A DNA stretch of 64,000 nt from assembly GCF_934561205.1 (NCBI RefSeq), contig NZ_CAKTFU010000001.1:1-64000 (forward strand), read 5' to 3'. Position 1 is the stretch's first letter, and every line of letters begins with the position of its first letter. Below, in pieces: positions 8,176 through 16,382 of the stretch. The position numbers were made by a program, and so were the translations under genes. The stretch comes from an uncultured Gemmiger sp. (GTDB lineage: Bacteria > Bacillota > Clostridia > Oscillospirales > Ruminococcaceae). The notes under the pieces were generated by a model, which searched no databases, was not told where the DNA came from, and was given only the letters and a program-made list of their open reading frames with translations.

Positions 8176-11100
8176 ATGAGCGAATTATTTTCCATCCAGC
8201 TGCAAAATCGGCAGCAGCAAGGCAGGGATGGCGTCTGGCTGGACCTGCCCACTACAACCGAACAGGTACAAGCGGCCCTGCGGCAAATCGGCATTTCGTC
8301 CGATAATCCGCAGGGCCTTTTCATTTCCGGCTATTTTGCCGAGGAAGAAAAGCGTTTTGCCATCCCCTACAACATGGTGCTGGCATCCAATGTGGACGAG
8401 CTGAACTTTCTGGCATCACGACTGGAAACACTCTCTACCGGGGAACGCGCAGAGCTGAACGCCGCCCTGCAAGCCCCGCAGAGTGAGCTTTTCAGCATCG
8501 GGAGAATCACCGACTTTCCCGAAAACGTGGACTACTATGTGCATCTGCCGGATGTGCACGGGCCTGCCCAGCTAGGAGATTACTACCTGAATCGCTCCGG
8601 CATGGTGGATATGCCGGAAGAATGGAAAGGCGGCATCGACACGGCACAGTTCGGCCGGTATGTGGCCCAGCAGGAGCAGGGCGTGTTTACCGAGTATGGC
8701 TACCTTGTCAAAAGCGGGGACGCGTGGCAGAAAGTCCACGAGGGCCAGCCTGTGCCGGAGGAATACCGGGTGCTGTCCTTTCCTGCGCCGGAAGTTTTGC
8801 GAGATTCGGCCAACATCCCGCCACCTGTTCAGCCTGAAACGGAACCGCAGAAAGTTATTCCCATTATCCTAAACGGCAAGGACAGCGCGGAACGCATGAA
8901 AGAAATCACGGACCGGCTGGAAACGGGCATTCAGCAGTTGTTCGGCAGTGACCGCTACAAGGCCTACCTCACCACGATGGCGAAATTCCACAATTACAGC
9001 TTCAACAACACCTTGCTGATCGCCATGCAGGGCGGGCAGCTGGTGGCGGGCTTCAACAAGTGGAAAGACACGTTCCACCGCACCGTAAAGAAAGGCGAAA
9101 AAGGCATCAAGATTCTGGCTCCTGCGCCGTACAAGGTCAAGCAGAAGATGGAAAAGCTGGACGAACAGGGCAAGCCGATTCTGGACAAGGACGGCAAGCC
9201 GCTGACGGAAGAAAAGACGGTGCAGATTCCGGCTTTCAAGGTGGTGTCCGTGTTCGATGTCAGCCAGACCGAGGGCGAACCGCTGCCCTCTATTGCAGTG
9301 AATGAACTGTCCGGCAGCGTGCAGGACTACCAAGATTTTTTCAGAGCGTTGGAGCAGGCTTCCCCGGTGCCCATCGGGTTTGAGGACATCGAGGGCGGGG
9401 CGCACGGTTACTTTCATCTGCTCGACAACCGCATTGCAATTCAGGAGGGCATGAGCCAGCTGCAAACCATCAAAACGGCCATCCACGAGATTGCCCATGC
9501 CAAGCTGCACGCCATCGACCCGAACGACCCAGAACAGACTAACCGCCCGGACAGCCGCACCCGCGAGGTACAGGCCGAAAGTGTGGCCTATGCTGTTTGC
9601 CAGTACTACGGGCTGGACACATCCGAGTATTCCTTTGGTTATGTGGCCGGGTGGAGTTCGGGCCGGGAACTGGCCGAGTTGAAAGCCTCTCTGGAAATTA
9701 TCCGCAATACGGCCCATGAACTGATCTCCGCGCTGGACGAACATCTGGCAGAACTGCGCCAGCAGCGGGAAACAGAACTTTCCACTGCACAGGAGGCTGC
9801 ATTTGCGCTGGATAATGGCAATACGCTGTTCATCCAGAACTGCGATTCTGGCTATGACTACACTCTGTATGGCCCGGACCACACGGCTCTGGACGGAGGC
9901 CAGCTGGACGCGCCCGGTCTGACCCTGCCGGATGCCGGGCAGGAAGCGCTTAATCTGCTGGGGCAGACAGCCCCGGTGTCGGAAGTCCTGTTGGGCGATA
10001 AGCTAGCGGCATTCCAAGAGGCCGCAGAAAAGGCCAACGAAATTCCAGAACCTGTTAAAATTCCAGACCCCGCCGCAGAGCCCACGGTCACGATTCTTTG
10101 GAGCGAAAGCGACAAGCTGCAGGACGGCGAAAACATGCCGCTGTCCGTAGCGAATCGTGTTTTTGAAGAACTGGACGCCGCCCAGCACACTGACCGGGAA
10201 AAGGACGGCTACACGGGCGGCTGGTACGACAAAACAGCCTTCCGCATTGACTTTACTATGAACGGCCAGCCGGACAACTACGAGGGGCGGCAGGATTTTG
10301 GTGACGGAGAGGGTTCTTTGATTCAGCATATCCAGAACTACCACGAATACTACGCCAAGGACGAGAACTGGAAAAATTTTGTTCTGCACAACAAAGGCCC
10401 GGAAGCGTGGGAACAAGACAAGGCAGAGCGGGAAATGGTGCTGACCGAGTTTATCCCGTACCTCAAACAACATTGCAATCTTTCGGCCATGGAACAGGCA
10501 GCCACCGCCGCTTTGCGGGAGGGACAGAACATTTCGCCGGAACAGGCTGCCTATTACAACACTGTTGTGGCCTATGTGCAGGACTGCCGCCCGCTGCTTA
10601 ACCAAGGCCAGTATAACTTGCCGGAACCGCCCAAGCTGGCTGACTTTGACCAGAGCTTGCAGGATTACAAGGCACAGGTGCAGGCCGAGATCGCGCAGGA
10701 AGCGGCTGCTGCCGGAATGACCGTAGAGGAATACGCAGCGGCAGGCTTTGAAGCACCGCAGCAGGACAGCTTTTCCATCTACCAGCTGCGCAATGAAGAT
10801 TCCACCCGCGATTACCGTTTTGAGCCCTACGACCGCCTGCAGGCTGCCGGTTTGACCGTGGACAAGGCCAACTATACGGAAGTATACGCCGCGCCGCTGA
10901 CTGCTGGTACCACGTTGGAGGACATCTACCGCACATTCAATGTGGACTATCCGGCAGATTTCAAGGGACACTCGCTGTCCGTTTCGGATGTGGTAGTGCT
11001 GCACCAGAACGGACAAAATACCGCTCACTACTGCGATAGTGTGGGCTTCCAGCAGGTGCCAGAGTTCTTGCGGGAAAACCCGCTGCGCACCGCAGAACTT

Positions 11101-11370
11101 TCCACCGAACAAAACGAAAACATGATTGACGGTGTGCTGAACAATGCGCCCTCTTTAGGTGAGTTGGAAGCCAAAGCAAAGGCCGGAGAACAAATTTCTC
11201 TGACGGACCTTGCCGCCGCAGTCAAGGCCGAGGAAAAGGCACCAAAAGCCAAGAAGTCACGCACAGCCAAGCCGAAAAAGCCGTCCATCCGGGTACAGCT
11301 GGATGCCGCAAAAAAGGAGCAGAGCAAGCAACCGCCGCCACGGGAAAAGACAAAAGAATTGGAGGTGTAA
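8176..11370 (+). CDS. Multidomain antirestriction protein (ArdA-like, ArdC-like, YodL/DUF4316-like)
   Basis: 1064 residues. Residues 1 to about 210 resemble ArdA-type antirestriction domains, which mimic B-DNA and block type I enzymes. Residues about 234 to 400 match the ArdC N-terminal single-strand-binding domain (SFNNTLLIAMQ; VAGFNKWKDTFHRTVKKGEKG). A zincin-type HEIAHAKL motif is at residues 437 to 444, as in LtrC/ArdC proteins. A YodL-like region begins near residue 865 (SFSIYQLRNE...YEPYDRLQA-like), and the tail is Lys/Ala-rich. Such large polyvalent proteins are thought to enter the recipient with the DNA and protect it. The start ATG follows AAAAAGGAG. Domain borders are estimates. 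Confidence 0.82.
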   Translation: MSELFSIQLQNRQQQGRDGVWLDLPTTTEQVQAALRQIGISSDNPQGLFISGYFAEEEKRFAIPYNMVLASNVDELNFLASRLETLSTGERAELNAALQAPQSELFSIGRITDFPENVDYYVHLPDVHGPAQLGDYYLNRSGMVDMPEEWKGGIDTAQFGRYVAQQEQGVFTEYGYLVKSGDAWQKVHEGQPVPEEYRVLSFPAPEVLRDSANIPPPVQPETEPQKVIPIILNGKDSAERMKEITDRLETGIQQLFGSDRYKAYLTTMAKFHNYSFNNTLLIAMQGGQLVAGFNKWKDTFHRTVKKGEKGIKILAPAPYKVKQKMEKLDEQGKPILDKDGKPLTEEKTVQIPAFKVVSVFDVSQTEGEPLPSIAVNELSGSVQDYQDFFRALEQASPVPIGFEDIEGGAHGYFHLLDNRIAIQEGMSQLQTIKTAIHEIAHAKLHAIDPNDPEQTNRPDSRTREVQAESVAYAVCQYYGLDTSEYSFGYVAGWSSGRELAELKASLEIIRNTAHELISALDEHLAELRQQRETELSTAQEAAFALDNGNTLFIQNCDSGYDYTLYGPDHTALDGGQLDAPGLTLPDAGQEALNLLGQTAPVSEVLLGDKLAAFQEAAEKANEIPEPVKIPDPAAEPTVTILWSESDKLQDGENMPLSVANRVFEELDAAQHTDREKDGYTGGWYDKTAFRIDFTMNGQPDNYEGRQDFGDGEGSLIQHIQNYHEYYAKDENWKNFVLHNKGPEAWEQDKAEREMVLTEFIPYLKQHCNLSAMEQAATAALREGQNISPEQAAYYNTVVAYVQDCRPLLNQGQYNLPEPPKLADFDQSLQDYKAQVQAEIAQEAAAAGMTVEEYAAAGFEAPQQDSFSIYQLRNEDSTRDYRFEPYDRLQAAGLTVDKANYTEVYAAPLTAGTTLEDIYRTFNVDYPADFKGHSLSVSDVVVLHQNGQNTAHYCDSVGFQQVPEFLRENPLRTAELSTEQNENMIDGVLNNAPSLGELEAKAKAGEQISLTDLAAAVKAEEKAPKAKKSRTAKPKKPSIRVQLDAAKKEQSKQPPPREKTKELEV

Positions 11371-11373
11371 ACC

Positions 11374-12318
11374 GTGCAGAAGTTTGAAAATATGGACTTG
11401 ATCGCTGCGCTGGAAGCCATTATGCACCAGAACACCGCATACTATCAGAGCGATTTTGCCTATGACATCAAAATGCTGCGGGAGGCCGCCCGCAGCGGCC
11501 AGCCGGAAGATAAGATTCTGTTGTGGTTGTCCCGGCCTTCTGGAACATTCTGCTTCCGGGAACGGGACGTGCTGCTCAAAGATACACAAGCCTACAACAC
11601 ATGGAAATTCTGCGGCGAACAGACCCACGACAGGATTCTTGCCTACGCAGTAGAACTGACCGGCGCGGCCAACGGAACTGTGCAGGGCAATCTGTATGAA
11701 CTGGATTACCAGCAGCATTTCCAGCATATCCGGGATGCAGCCTTGTCCGTGGGCGCCAACCGCCTGATCTACGAAAGTGGGATGCGGGAGATTGGCCCCA
11801 AAGAGCATTTCGACAGCCACCCGGACAAATATTTCGGGGCACTCGTGCGGTATGAAATGCAGCCCCGCGACCCGGAGCTTCTGCAAGCGGTCATCCGGCA
11901 GGAGCAGCGCAGCCGGGAACCTGCACGACCCGGTGATTTCAAAGAACACCTTGCGGCATTGCACACCGGGCTGATCGAGGCCGAGGCACAGCGTATCGTA
12001 GCCGATATGAAGCGTCTGGCTGCTCCCAACAGCCCGGACAAGAATCATTTCATGGTAGAGGTATCGCCCTATTTCACCAAGCTGGCATCCAGCCGGGACA
12101 CTGACCAGCTGCTTGCCATGCTGCCGTATAAATCTTTACATCTGTCCAGCGTAAAAGACCGTTTTGGCATCTACGCGCTGGTTGACAAAAACGAGAACCG
12201 AGATAAGAACATTCGCAAACCCCGTGCTTCTGTCCGCAAGCAGCTTTCCGAAACGAAACAGACCGCCAGCCCGAAAAAAGCAGCGGCCTGCAGCAAACAA
12301 TACGAAATGGAGGTCTAA
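11374..12318 (+). CDS. Tn1549-type ICE accessory protein, unknown function
   Basis: 314 residues starting at GTG 11374, ten bases after GGAGGT, and immediately following the antirestriction gene. The N-terminal 130 residues (YYQSDFAYDIKML; LLWLSRPSGTFCF) match a domain I associate with large polyvalent proteins in clostridial ICEs, though I cannot name the family securely. The C-terminal half is helical and charged. No signal peptide or membrane helix. Its position between the antirestriction protein and the small transfer-assisting protein suggests delivery with, or protection of, transferred DNA; this is inference. Confidence 0.7.
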   Translation: MQKFENMDLIAALEAIMHQNTAYYQSDFAYDIKMLREAARSGQPEDKILLWLSRPSGTFCFRERDVLLKDTQAYNTWKFCGEQTHDRILAYAVELTGAANGTVQGNLYELDYQQHFQHIRDAALSVGANRLIYESGMREIGPKEHFDSHPDKYFGALVRYEMQPRDPELLQAVIRQEQRSREPARPGDFKEHLAALHTGLIEAEAQRIVADMKRLAAPNSPDKNHFMVEVSPYFTKLASSRDTDQLLAMLPYKSLHLSSVKDRFGIYALVDKNENRDKNIRKPRASVRKQLSETKQTASPKKAAACSKQYEMEV

Positions 12319-12321
12319 CGC

Positions 12322-12522
12322 ATGAATTTCAGCGTAGAAGAAGAAAATTTGATCTGTGTGTACCACACCTCTGACCGCCGCCGGACGATGGCGCGGATGC
12401 TGGCCGTCCTGCCGGACATGGATACGGAAATGCGGCGGCTGGCGAATGGAACCATTACAAAGTTAGAGTACATGACCGATGCTGACTTTGACGGGCAGAG
12501 GTTTGATTTTACGGGTGAATAA
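12322..12522 (+). CDS. Transposon-transfer assisting family protein
   Basis: 66-residue acidic protein beginning MNFSVEEENLICVYHT, with the conserved pattern of N-terminal Val/Tyr strand, Arg-rich helix and C-terminal ADFDGQRFDF. The family is found at this place in many clostridial ICEs, but its biochemistry is unknown. GGAGGT precedes the ATG. It is the last plus-strand gene before convergent minus-strand genes, and is followed by two strong hairpins. Confidence 0.75.
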   Translation: MNFSVEEENLICVYHTSDRRRTMARMLAVLPDMDTEMRRLANGTITKLEYMTDADFDGQRFDFTGE

Positions 12523-12535
12523 TACCGCCAGCTTA

Positions 12536-12576
12536 ACAATGGCACATTATTTTCAGTGAAAGTAATGTGCCATTGT
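12536..12576 (+). terminator. Strong hairpin after the transfer-assisting gene
   Basis: Perfect 14-bp arms (ACAATGGCACATTA / TAATGTGCCATTGT) with a 13-base loop, 14 bases after the stop codon. Lacks a long T run but is well placed to end the plus-strand operon. Confidence 0.55.
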
Positions 12577-12584
12577 CAACACAG

Positions 12585-12634
12585 AAATAGCCGGACACGG
12601 TGGCCTTGTGGCTGCTGTGTCCGGCTATTTTCAT
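12585..12634. terminator. Bidirectional terminator between convergent operons
   Basis: Perfect 14-bp arms (AAATAGCCGGACAC / GTGTCCGGCTATTT) with an 18-base loop. A-rich on the left and T-rich on the right, so it can act in both directions. It ends four bases before the stop of the Bro-N gene. Confidence 0.7.
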
Positions 12635-12637
12635 GTA

Positions 12638-13534
12638 TCAGTCTTTATCTTTTTTCTCGGTGGGATTTTCTGGCAGTTCGGCGGCATCTTCTACAATGTC
12701 GGTCACAAGCTGCTGGAAGTCAAACGCATTCTTTTCTGTGATAACGGGCTTGCCGGTTTCCGCTTCAAGAGCCTGCCGCGCAATGCCGGCCACTTTGCCG
12801 CCGCGTTTAGCAACCTGCTTGTTTTCTTCAAAGGTCTGCGGCTTTGCAGTCTTGGAAATATCCGTGGTAGATGCTTCCGCCAGCATGGTCAGCACAAGTT
12901 CCAAATCGGTCATGTTGTCCCGGAGATTTTCTTTTGTCAGACCTTTCAGCCGCTTGTACTGCCCCGTGGTCATGCCGGACCATGCGCGGGAGATTTCATC
13001 GGTCAGGATGGCGTACTCCTTGCCCTTTTGCACTCCGCGCTTCTTCCATTCGTCCGTTAGTTCGTTGCGGATGCGGATTGCCAAAAGCCGCTGGTGAATC
13101 CATTCTTCGGAGTAGCCTTTCTTCAAATAGGTATCAAGCGCACGGTCAATAGCTTGCTCCGGGTCGATGGTTTCTTCGATGCGTTCCTTGCCCACCATTG
13201 CCAGCCATGCCTTGAACGGTTCAGCTTTCGGGGACGGGATGGACTGGATGATACGCAAAAGCTGTTCGGTGTTGGCGACATCTGTCTTGTACCGTTTTCC
13301 ATCAGAGGACAACATTTTCAGTTGTACGATTTTTTCGTACAACTCATTTGCCCCCTCAGCTTTCAGCTTACGCTTAAGATCGCTCCAATAACGCCGTGGA
13401 TTGGCTGTTCCAGTTAAAACAGAAATAACATCAATAATCGAAAAATACCATTCTTCCTTTTCTGCATCCCATGCAGTACGGATTTTCTGATCTTCAAAAA
13501 GCTGGATAGAGCCGTTATCGTTCACTTCTGCCAT
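12638..13534 (-). CDS. Bro-N domain protein (phage antirepressor-like)
   Basis: 298 residues. The N-terminal about 110 residues (KIRTAWDAEKEEWYFSIIDV; YWSDLKRKL) are a Bro-N DNA-binding domain, as in phage antirepressors and baculovirus BRO proteins. The middle carries a Arg/Lys/Glu-rich helical segment and the C-terminus an acidic Lys/Glu tail. It is on the minus strand, downstream of the relaxase on the same strand. Bro-N proteins of this length are common in clostridial ICEs, where a regulatory role is assumed but not shown. Confidence 0.82.
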   Translation of the reverse strand: MAEVNDNGSIQLFEDQKIRTAWDAEKEEWYFSIIDVISVLTGTANPRRYWSDLKRKLKAEGANELYEKIVQLKMLSSDGKRYKTDVANTEQLLRIIQSIPSPKAEPFKAWLAMVGKERIEETIDPEQAIDRALDTYLKKGYSEEWIHQRLLAIRIRNELTDEWKKRGVQKGKEYAILTDEISRAWSGMTTGQYKRLKGLTKENLRDNMTDLELVLTMLAEASTTDISKTAKPQTFEENKQVAKRGGKVAGIARQALEAETGKPVITEKNAFDFQQLVTDIVEDAAELPENPTEKKDKD

Positions 13535-13645
13535 AGAGGGTTCCTCGCTTTCGTTGTCTAAGTCTATTTTACATGATTTCGGGCGGAAACGCCACCCGGT
13601 CTAAGCGTTTGGGATTCAAAAATCCGAACAATATTTTGTGCAGAT

Positions 13646-14974
13646 TTACCGTTCCTGCATCTGCTCCTTTCCCGGTGCTGTCCGCAGAATGCCGTCCACA
13701 TTCTGCTTTATGATGCCATACTCCTGCATCTGGCGTTTGGCATCATTGTACTGCCGCTGCATCTGGTCTTTCTGCTCGGCCAGTTGCTTATACTCGTTTT
13801 TCAGGGCGTAGAGGTCGGGCAGCTTTTGAAAGCCCTGCTCTTTTAGAGCTTTCGCCGCTGCTTCATAGAGAATCAAGGTTCCTTCATGCTTACGTCGGAA
13901 CTGCTTTTTGTCAGCAGCCCGCTGATACTCCTGCAACAGTGGGCGCAGTTCTTTACAGGTGGTGACATCCTTTATCAGCACGGCCATTTCAGCAAGCCGG
14001 CGCTCTGCTGCTTTCAATGCGGCGGCAGCTTCGGTGCTGGCGGCGGTGATCTCGGCCACCCGGCTTTCCAAATCCGGGTAACTATCAATTTCATGCTCCG
14101 TCAGAAAGTTCAGCGTCCGGGCAGCCTGTTTCAGATTGTGGAGTTTTGCCCACTTCTCATACCCTGCGGACTGCTGGGCCTTGATGCTGTTCTCCAAATC
14201 AATCCGCAGCGAAATTTTATGGTTTTCTTTGGGCTTCCGTTCCACGGACCGTCCTTTAATGCGCTCGGTAATAGCTTCCTCGGTATAGGCTTCTCCCAGT
14301 GTTTTGCAGCGGGTGAACCGTTCCTGTCCGGGCGCACGGAACGAAACATACTTGCCACGCTTTACCTCGTAGCCCTGCTCCTGCAGGAGCCGCAGAAAAT
14401 CGTCAAAATCCTTGGCCTGCGGAATGGCTGCATCTATGGCGGCTTTCAGCTTCGCCTTCCAACTCGTGCCCTTGCGGTGCGCGTCCCACTCGGCATAGCT
14501 CTTGCCCCTGTCTTGGCCGGGCATTACCACGGACAGGCCATGTTCCTTGCACAGCCGGTCGCTGATGCGCCGGATGTAGGCATAGCTTTGTCGGTTGGAA
14601 ACATACTTTCGCTGATTCACCATGTCCACAGCACAGAAGATGATGTGATTATGGACGTGCCCTTTGTCAATGTGCGTGGTCAGCACATACGGGTATTTGC
14701 CTTGCAGGACTTCATCTGCAAGCTGCCGGCCAATCTCGTGGGCCCGCTCCGGCGTGGTTTCGCCCGGCGCAAAAGACTGTATCAGGTGGTGGGCCAGATT
14801 GTTGCCTTTCTGCATGGCTTGTGATAGCAGCAGTTCAAATTCGATGTCGGCGGTTTCATAGGAGCAGGCAAAGGAGGACACCAGCATTTTTTCATCCGTC
14901 TTGGCTGGATTCTCGATGTAGTCCAGTGCCTTTTTCAGCGTTGACTTGATAGGATGTATCTTTGTAACTGCCAT
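13646..14974 (-). CDS. MOBP-type relaxase (MobA/VirD2-like) of ICE-A
   Basis: DNA strand transferase that nicks oriT and pilots the transferred strand. 442 residues. The N-terminal relaxase domain includes the three-His metal motif in THIDKGHVHNHIIF (about residues 99 to 112), with Tyr candidates near the N-terminus (LDYIENP). A coiled-coil, Lys/Glu/Gln-rich C-terminus follows. It begins inside the mobC 3' end (about 40 bases overlap), so the two are coupled. The paralogue on ICE-B at 43185 has the same length and architecture but is clearly divergent, arguing against a recent duplication. Confidence 0.92.
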   Translation of the reverse strand: MAVTKIHPIKSTLKKALDYIENPAKTDEKMLVSSFACSYETADIEFELLLSQAMQKGNNLAHHLIQSFAPGETTPERAHEIGRQLADEVLQGKYPYVLTTHIDKGHVHNHIIFCAVDMVNQRKYVSNRQSYAYIRRISDRLCKEHGLSVVMPGQDRGKSYAEWDAHRKGTSWKAKLKAAIDAAIPQAKDFDDFLRLLQEQGYEVKRGKYVSFRAPGQERFTRCKTLGEAYTEEAITERIKGRSVERKPKENHKISLRIDLENSIKAQQSAGYEKWAKLHNLKQAARTLNFLTEHEIDSYPDLESRVAEITAASTEAAAALKAAERRLAEMAVLIKDVTTCKELRPLLQEYQRAADKKQFRRKHEGTLILYEAAAKALKEQGFQKLPDLYALKNEYKQLAEQKDQMQRQYNDAKRQMQEYGIIKQNVDGILRTAPGKEQMQER

Positions 14975-15264
14975 ATCTGTGCCAGCGCTCCTTTGATGTC
15001 CGCAACGTCTTGTGTGTACAGCGGCCCCATGCTGTTCAGCCGCCGTGCAATCTGATTGACATTGACGCCAATCTTTTGCAGTTCGGCGGTCTGTTCCCGG
15101 ATGCCGGTGGTGTCGATGTGGACAACATAACCATCTATCAGCATCTTCCGGGCGTAGGCAGAAAAATTCCGTGTGTGCAGCAGAGCCATCTTCTGCCGGA
15201 TAAGTTCCTGTTCCTCCGGCGTCACGGGAACACGCAGAACAATTTTTCGGGTTCGGTTCGTCAT
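14935..15264 (-). CDS. mobC: MobC-like relaxosome accessory protein of ICE-A
   Basis: 109 residues. Start ATG at 15264 was chosen for its GAGGTG ribosome-binding site; the open frame extends further upstream but runs through the oriT-like hairpins. The N-terminus (RKIVLRVPVTPEEQELI) is ribbon-helix-helix-like, and the C-terminus (VNVNQIARRLNS) is the signature of MobC/MobB relaxosome proteins. It would bind oriT and help the relaxase melt the nick region. It overlaps the downstream relaxase. Confidence 0.87.
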   Translation of the reverse strand: MTNRTRKIVLRVPVTPEEQELIRQKMALLHTRNFSAYARKMLIDGYVVHIDTTGIREQTAELQKIGVNVNQIARRLNSMGPLYTQDVADIKGALAQIWQLQRYILSSQR

Positions 15265-15290
15265 AGTTTCACCTCGTTTCTTGGGGGTCT

Positions 15291-15346
15291 GGGGTACTCC
15301 CCAGCAAGCATTTTTGCCGGGAGTGGCTACACTCCCTATGCTTGCT
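15291..15346 (-). other. Candidate origin of transfer (oriT) of ICE-A
   Basis: Directly upstream of mobC are nested inverted repeats: GGGAGTG / CACTCCC (15319 to 15325 and 15330 to 15336, loop GCTA) inside AGCAAGCAT / ATGCTTGCT (15303 to 15311 and 15338 to 15346), with GGGGTACTCCCC beside them (15291 to 15302). Read toward mobC the order is GCAAGCATAG, hairpin, second hairpin, mobC. The same order occurs upstream of the ICE-B mobC. Position and structure fit a nick site; the nicked base is not known. Confidence 0.7.
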
Positions 15347-15454
15347 ACGTTACCTTTCCCCACTACTATGACACCACAACACCCCCGTTTTGCCCGCAAA
15401 ATGCAAAAAAATAAGAGGACGCTTTTGCATCCTCTCAATGACCGTGCATGACAA

Positions 15455-15823
15455 TCAGACACACACGGGCTCTTTTTCCTGTTCATGGATTCGTAAGGCA
15501 CCGTCAATGGCACCTTCTACGATGGGTAAGTATTCTTCCGGGCAAAGCTGCAGCTTGTGGCTGACCCGCTGACGTTCCGCACTTTCTTCCCGCATGAGTT
15601 CCGGGTTGAAGTACCGCTCTACGGGCAGACCGCAAATTTTTATCAGCTGAATCACTACCGGCAGGCTGGGCAGCGTGCCTTCGTTTTCAATGTTTGCAAG
15701 ATACCGGCTGTCGCAATGTATCATGTCGGCCAGCGCACTGCGGGAAAGCTGTTTTGCCTTTCGTGCTGCCTTGACATCCGCTCCGAACGTTTCAAAGCCG
15801 GGACAGTCCTCAATTTTCGCCAT
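15455..15823 (-). CDS. XRE-family helix-turn-helix regulator
   Basis: 122 residues. The Cro/C1-type helix-turn-helix lies at about residues 14 to 68 (KAARKAKQLSRSALADM; LANIENEGTLPSL), with a short acidic C-terminal segment. It is divergent from the SdpR module and upstream of mobC, a usual position for the repressor that controls mobilisation genes. Two near-identical 18-bp repeats (15839 to 15856, 15892 to 15909) precede its start and are candidate operators. Autoregulation is inference. Confidence 0.85.
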   Translation of the reverse strand: MAKIEDCPGFETFGADVKAARKAKQLSRSALADMIHCDSRYLANIENEGTLPSLPVVIQLIKICGLPVERYFNPELMREESAERQRVSHKLQLCPEEYLPIVEGAIDGALRIHEQEKEPVCV

Positions 15824-15838
15824 TCTGCATCACCCATA

Positions 15839-15909
15839 TACATTTTATAGTTCATGAGCGATTGGCGAAATGTTGCTATGTCCGTTCTGTCTACATTTTA
15901 TAATTCATG
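15839..15909. promoter_or_regulatory. Paired 18-bp direct repeats, candidate XRE operators
   Basis: TACATTTTATAGTTCATG (15839 to 15856) and TACATTTTATAATTCATG (15892 to 15909) differ at one base, 53 bp apart, in the AT-rich gap upstream of the minus-strand XRE gene. About five helical turns separate them, placing both on one face of the DNA. Binding by the adjacent regulator is inferred. Confidence 0.55.
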
Positions 15910-15988
15910 TTTATTTGATTATGGCAATACATAACCATGACACCAGAGTAGACTAATCTGGGCCATCCTGAACAGCCCATAAGAAAGC

Positions 15989-16071
15989 CATTTAGAGAAT
16001 TTTCAAAATGAGTGTTGACTTTCTTTCTTATTGTGCTACAATGAAAATATCATTTAGAGATTTTTCAAAAT
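15989..16071. promoter_or_regulatory. Paired 21-bp direct repeats flanking the sdpR-like promoter
   Basis: CATTTAGAGAATTTTCAAAAT (15989 to 16009) recurs with one mismatch at 16051 to 16071. The two copies bracket the promoter of the ArsR/SdpR-like repressor gene. This is the expected layout for autorepression by looping or blocking; not tested. Confidence 0.6.
16015..16042 (+). promoter_or_regulatory. Promoter of the SdpR/SdpI/ABC cargo operon
   Basis: TTGACT (16015 to 16020) and TACAAT (16037 to 16042) separated by 16 bp, about 55 bp before the GTG start of the SdpR-like gene and between the two operator-like repeats. Confidence 0.65.
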
Positions 16072-16097
16072 AACAGGGGGGCAAAGGTGAAAGCACT

Positions 16098-16382
16098 GTG
16101 AGTTTACCTAATATTTTCAAAGCATTAAGTGATCCTGTCCGACGGGAGATACTACTGAAACTAAAACAAAAACGGAAGATGTCAGCCGGTGAAATTGCCG
16201 CAGAATTTGACTTGACTAATGCCACTATTTCATACCACCTTTCCACTCTAAAAAAGGCTGATTTGATTTTTGAAACACGCTATCAGAAATACATCTATTA
16301 TGAAATCAATACATCGGTATTTGAAAGTGTTGTCATGTGGCTTATGCAATTTCAGGAGGATAAAGATGAACCCCAAAAATAA
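16098..16382 (+). CDS. ArsR/SdpR-family winged-helix autorepressor
   Basis: 94 residues starting at GTG 16098. It is a single winged-helix domain: NIFKALSDPVRREILLKLK, then the recognition helix TNATISYHLSTLKKADL and the wing YQKYIYYEI. The metal-binding ELCVCD motif of ArsR is absent, as expected for SdpR, which senses its cognate membrane immunity protein by sequestration. The next gene is an SdpI-like protein overlapping by 17 bases. Regulation of its own operon through the flanking repeats is inferred. Confidence 0.85.
   Translation: MSLPNIFKALSDPVRREILLKLKQKRKMSAGEIAAEFDLTNATISYHLSTLKKADLIFETRYQKYIYYEINTSVFESVVMWLMQFQEDKDEPQK

Noticed and set aside
14935..15513. 192-residue version of ICE-A MobC
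   Set aside because: The extra N-terminus would be translated from the oriT-like hairpins; GAGGTG supports the start at 15264.
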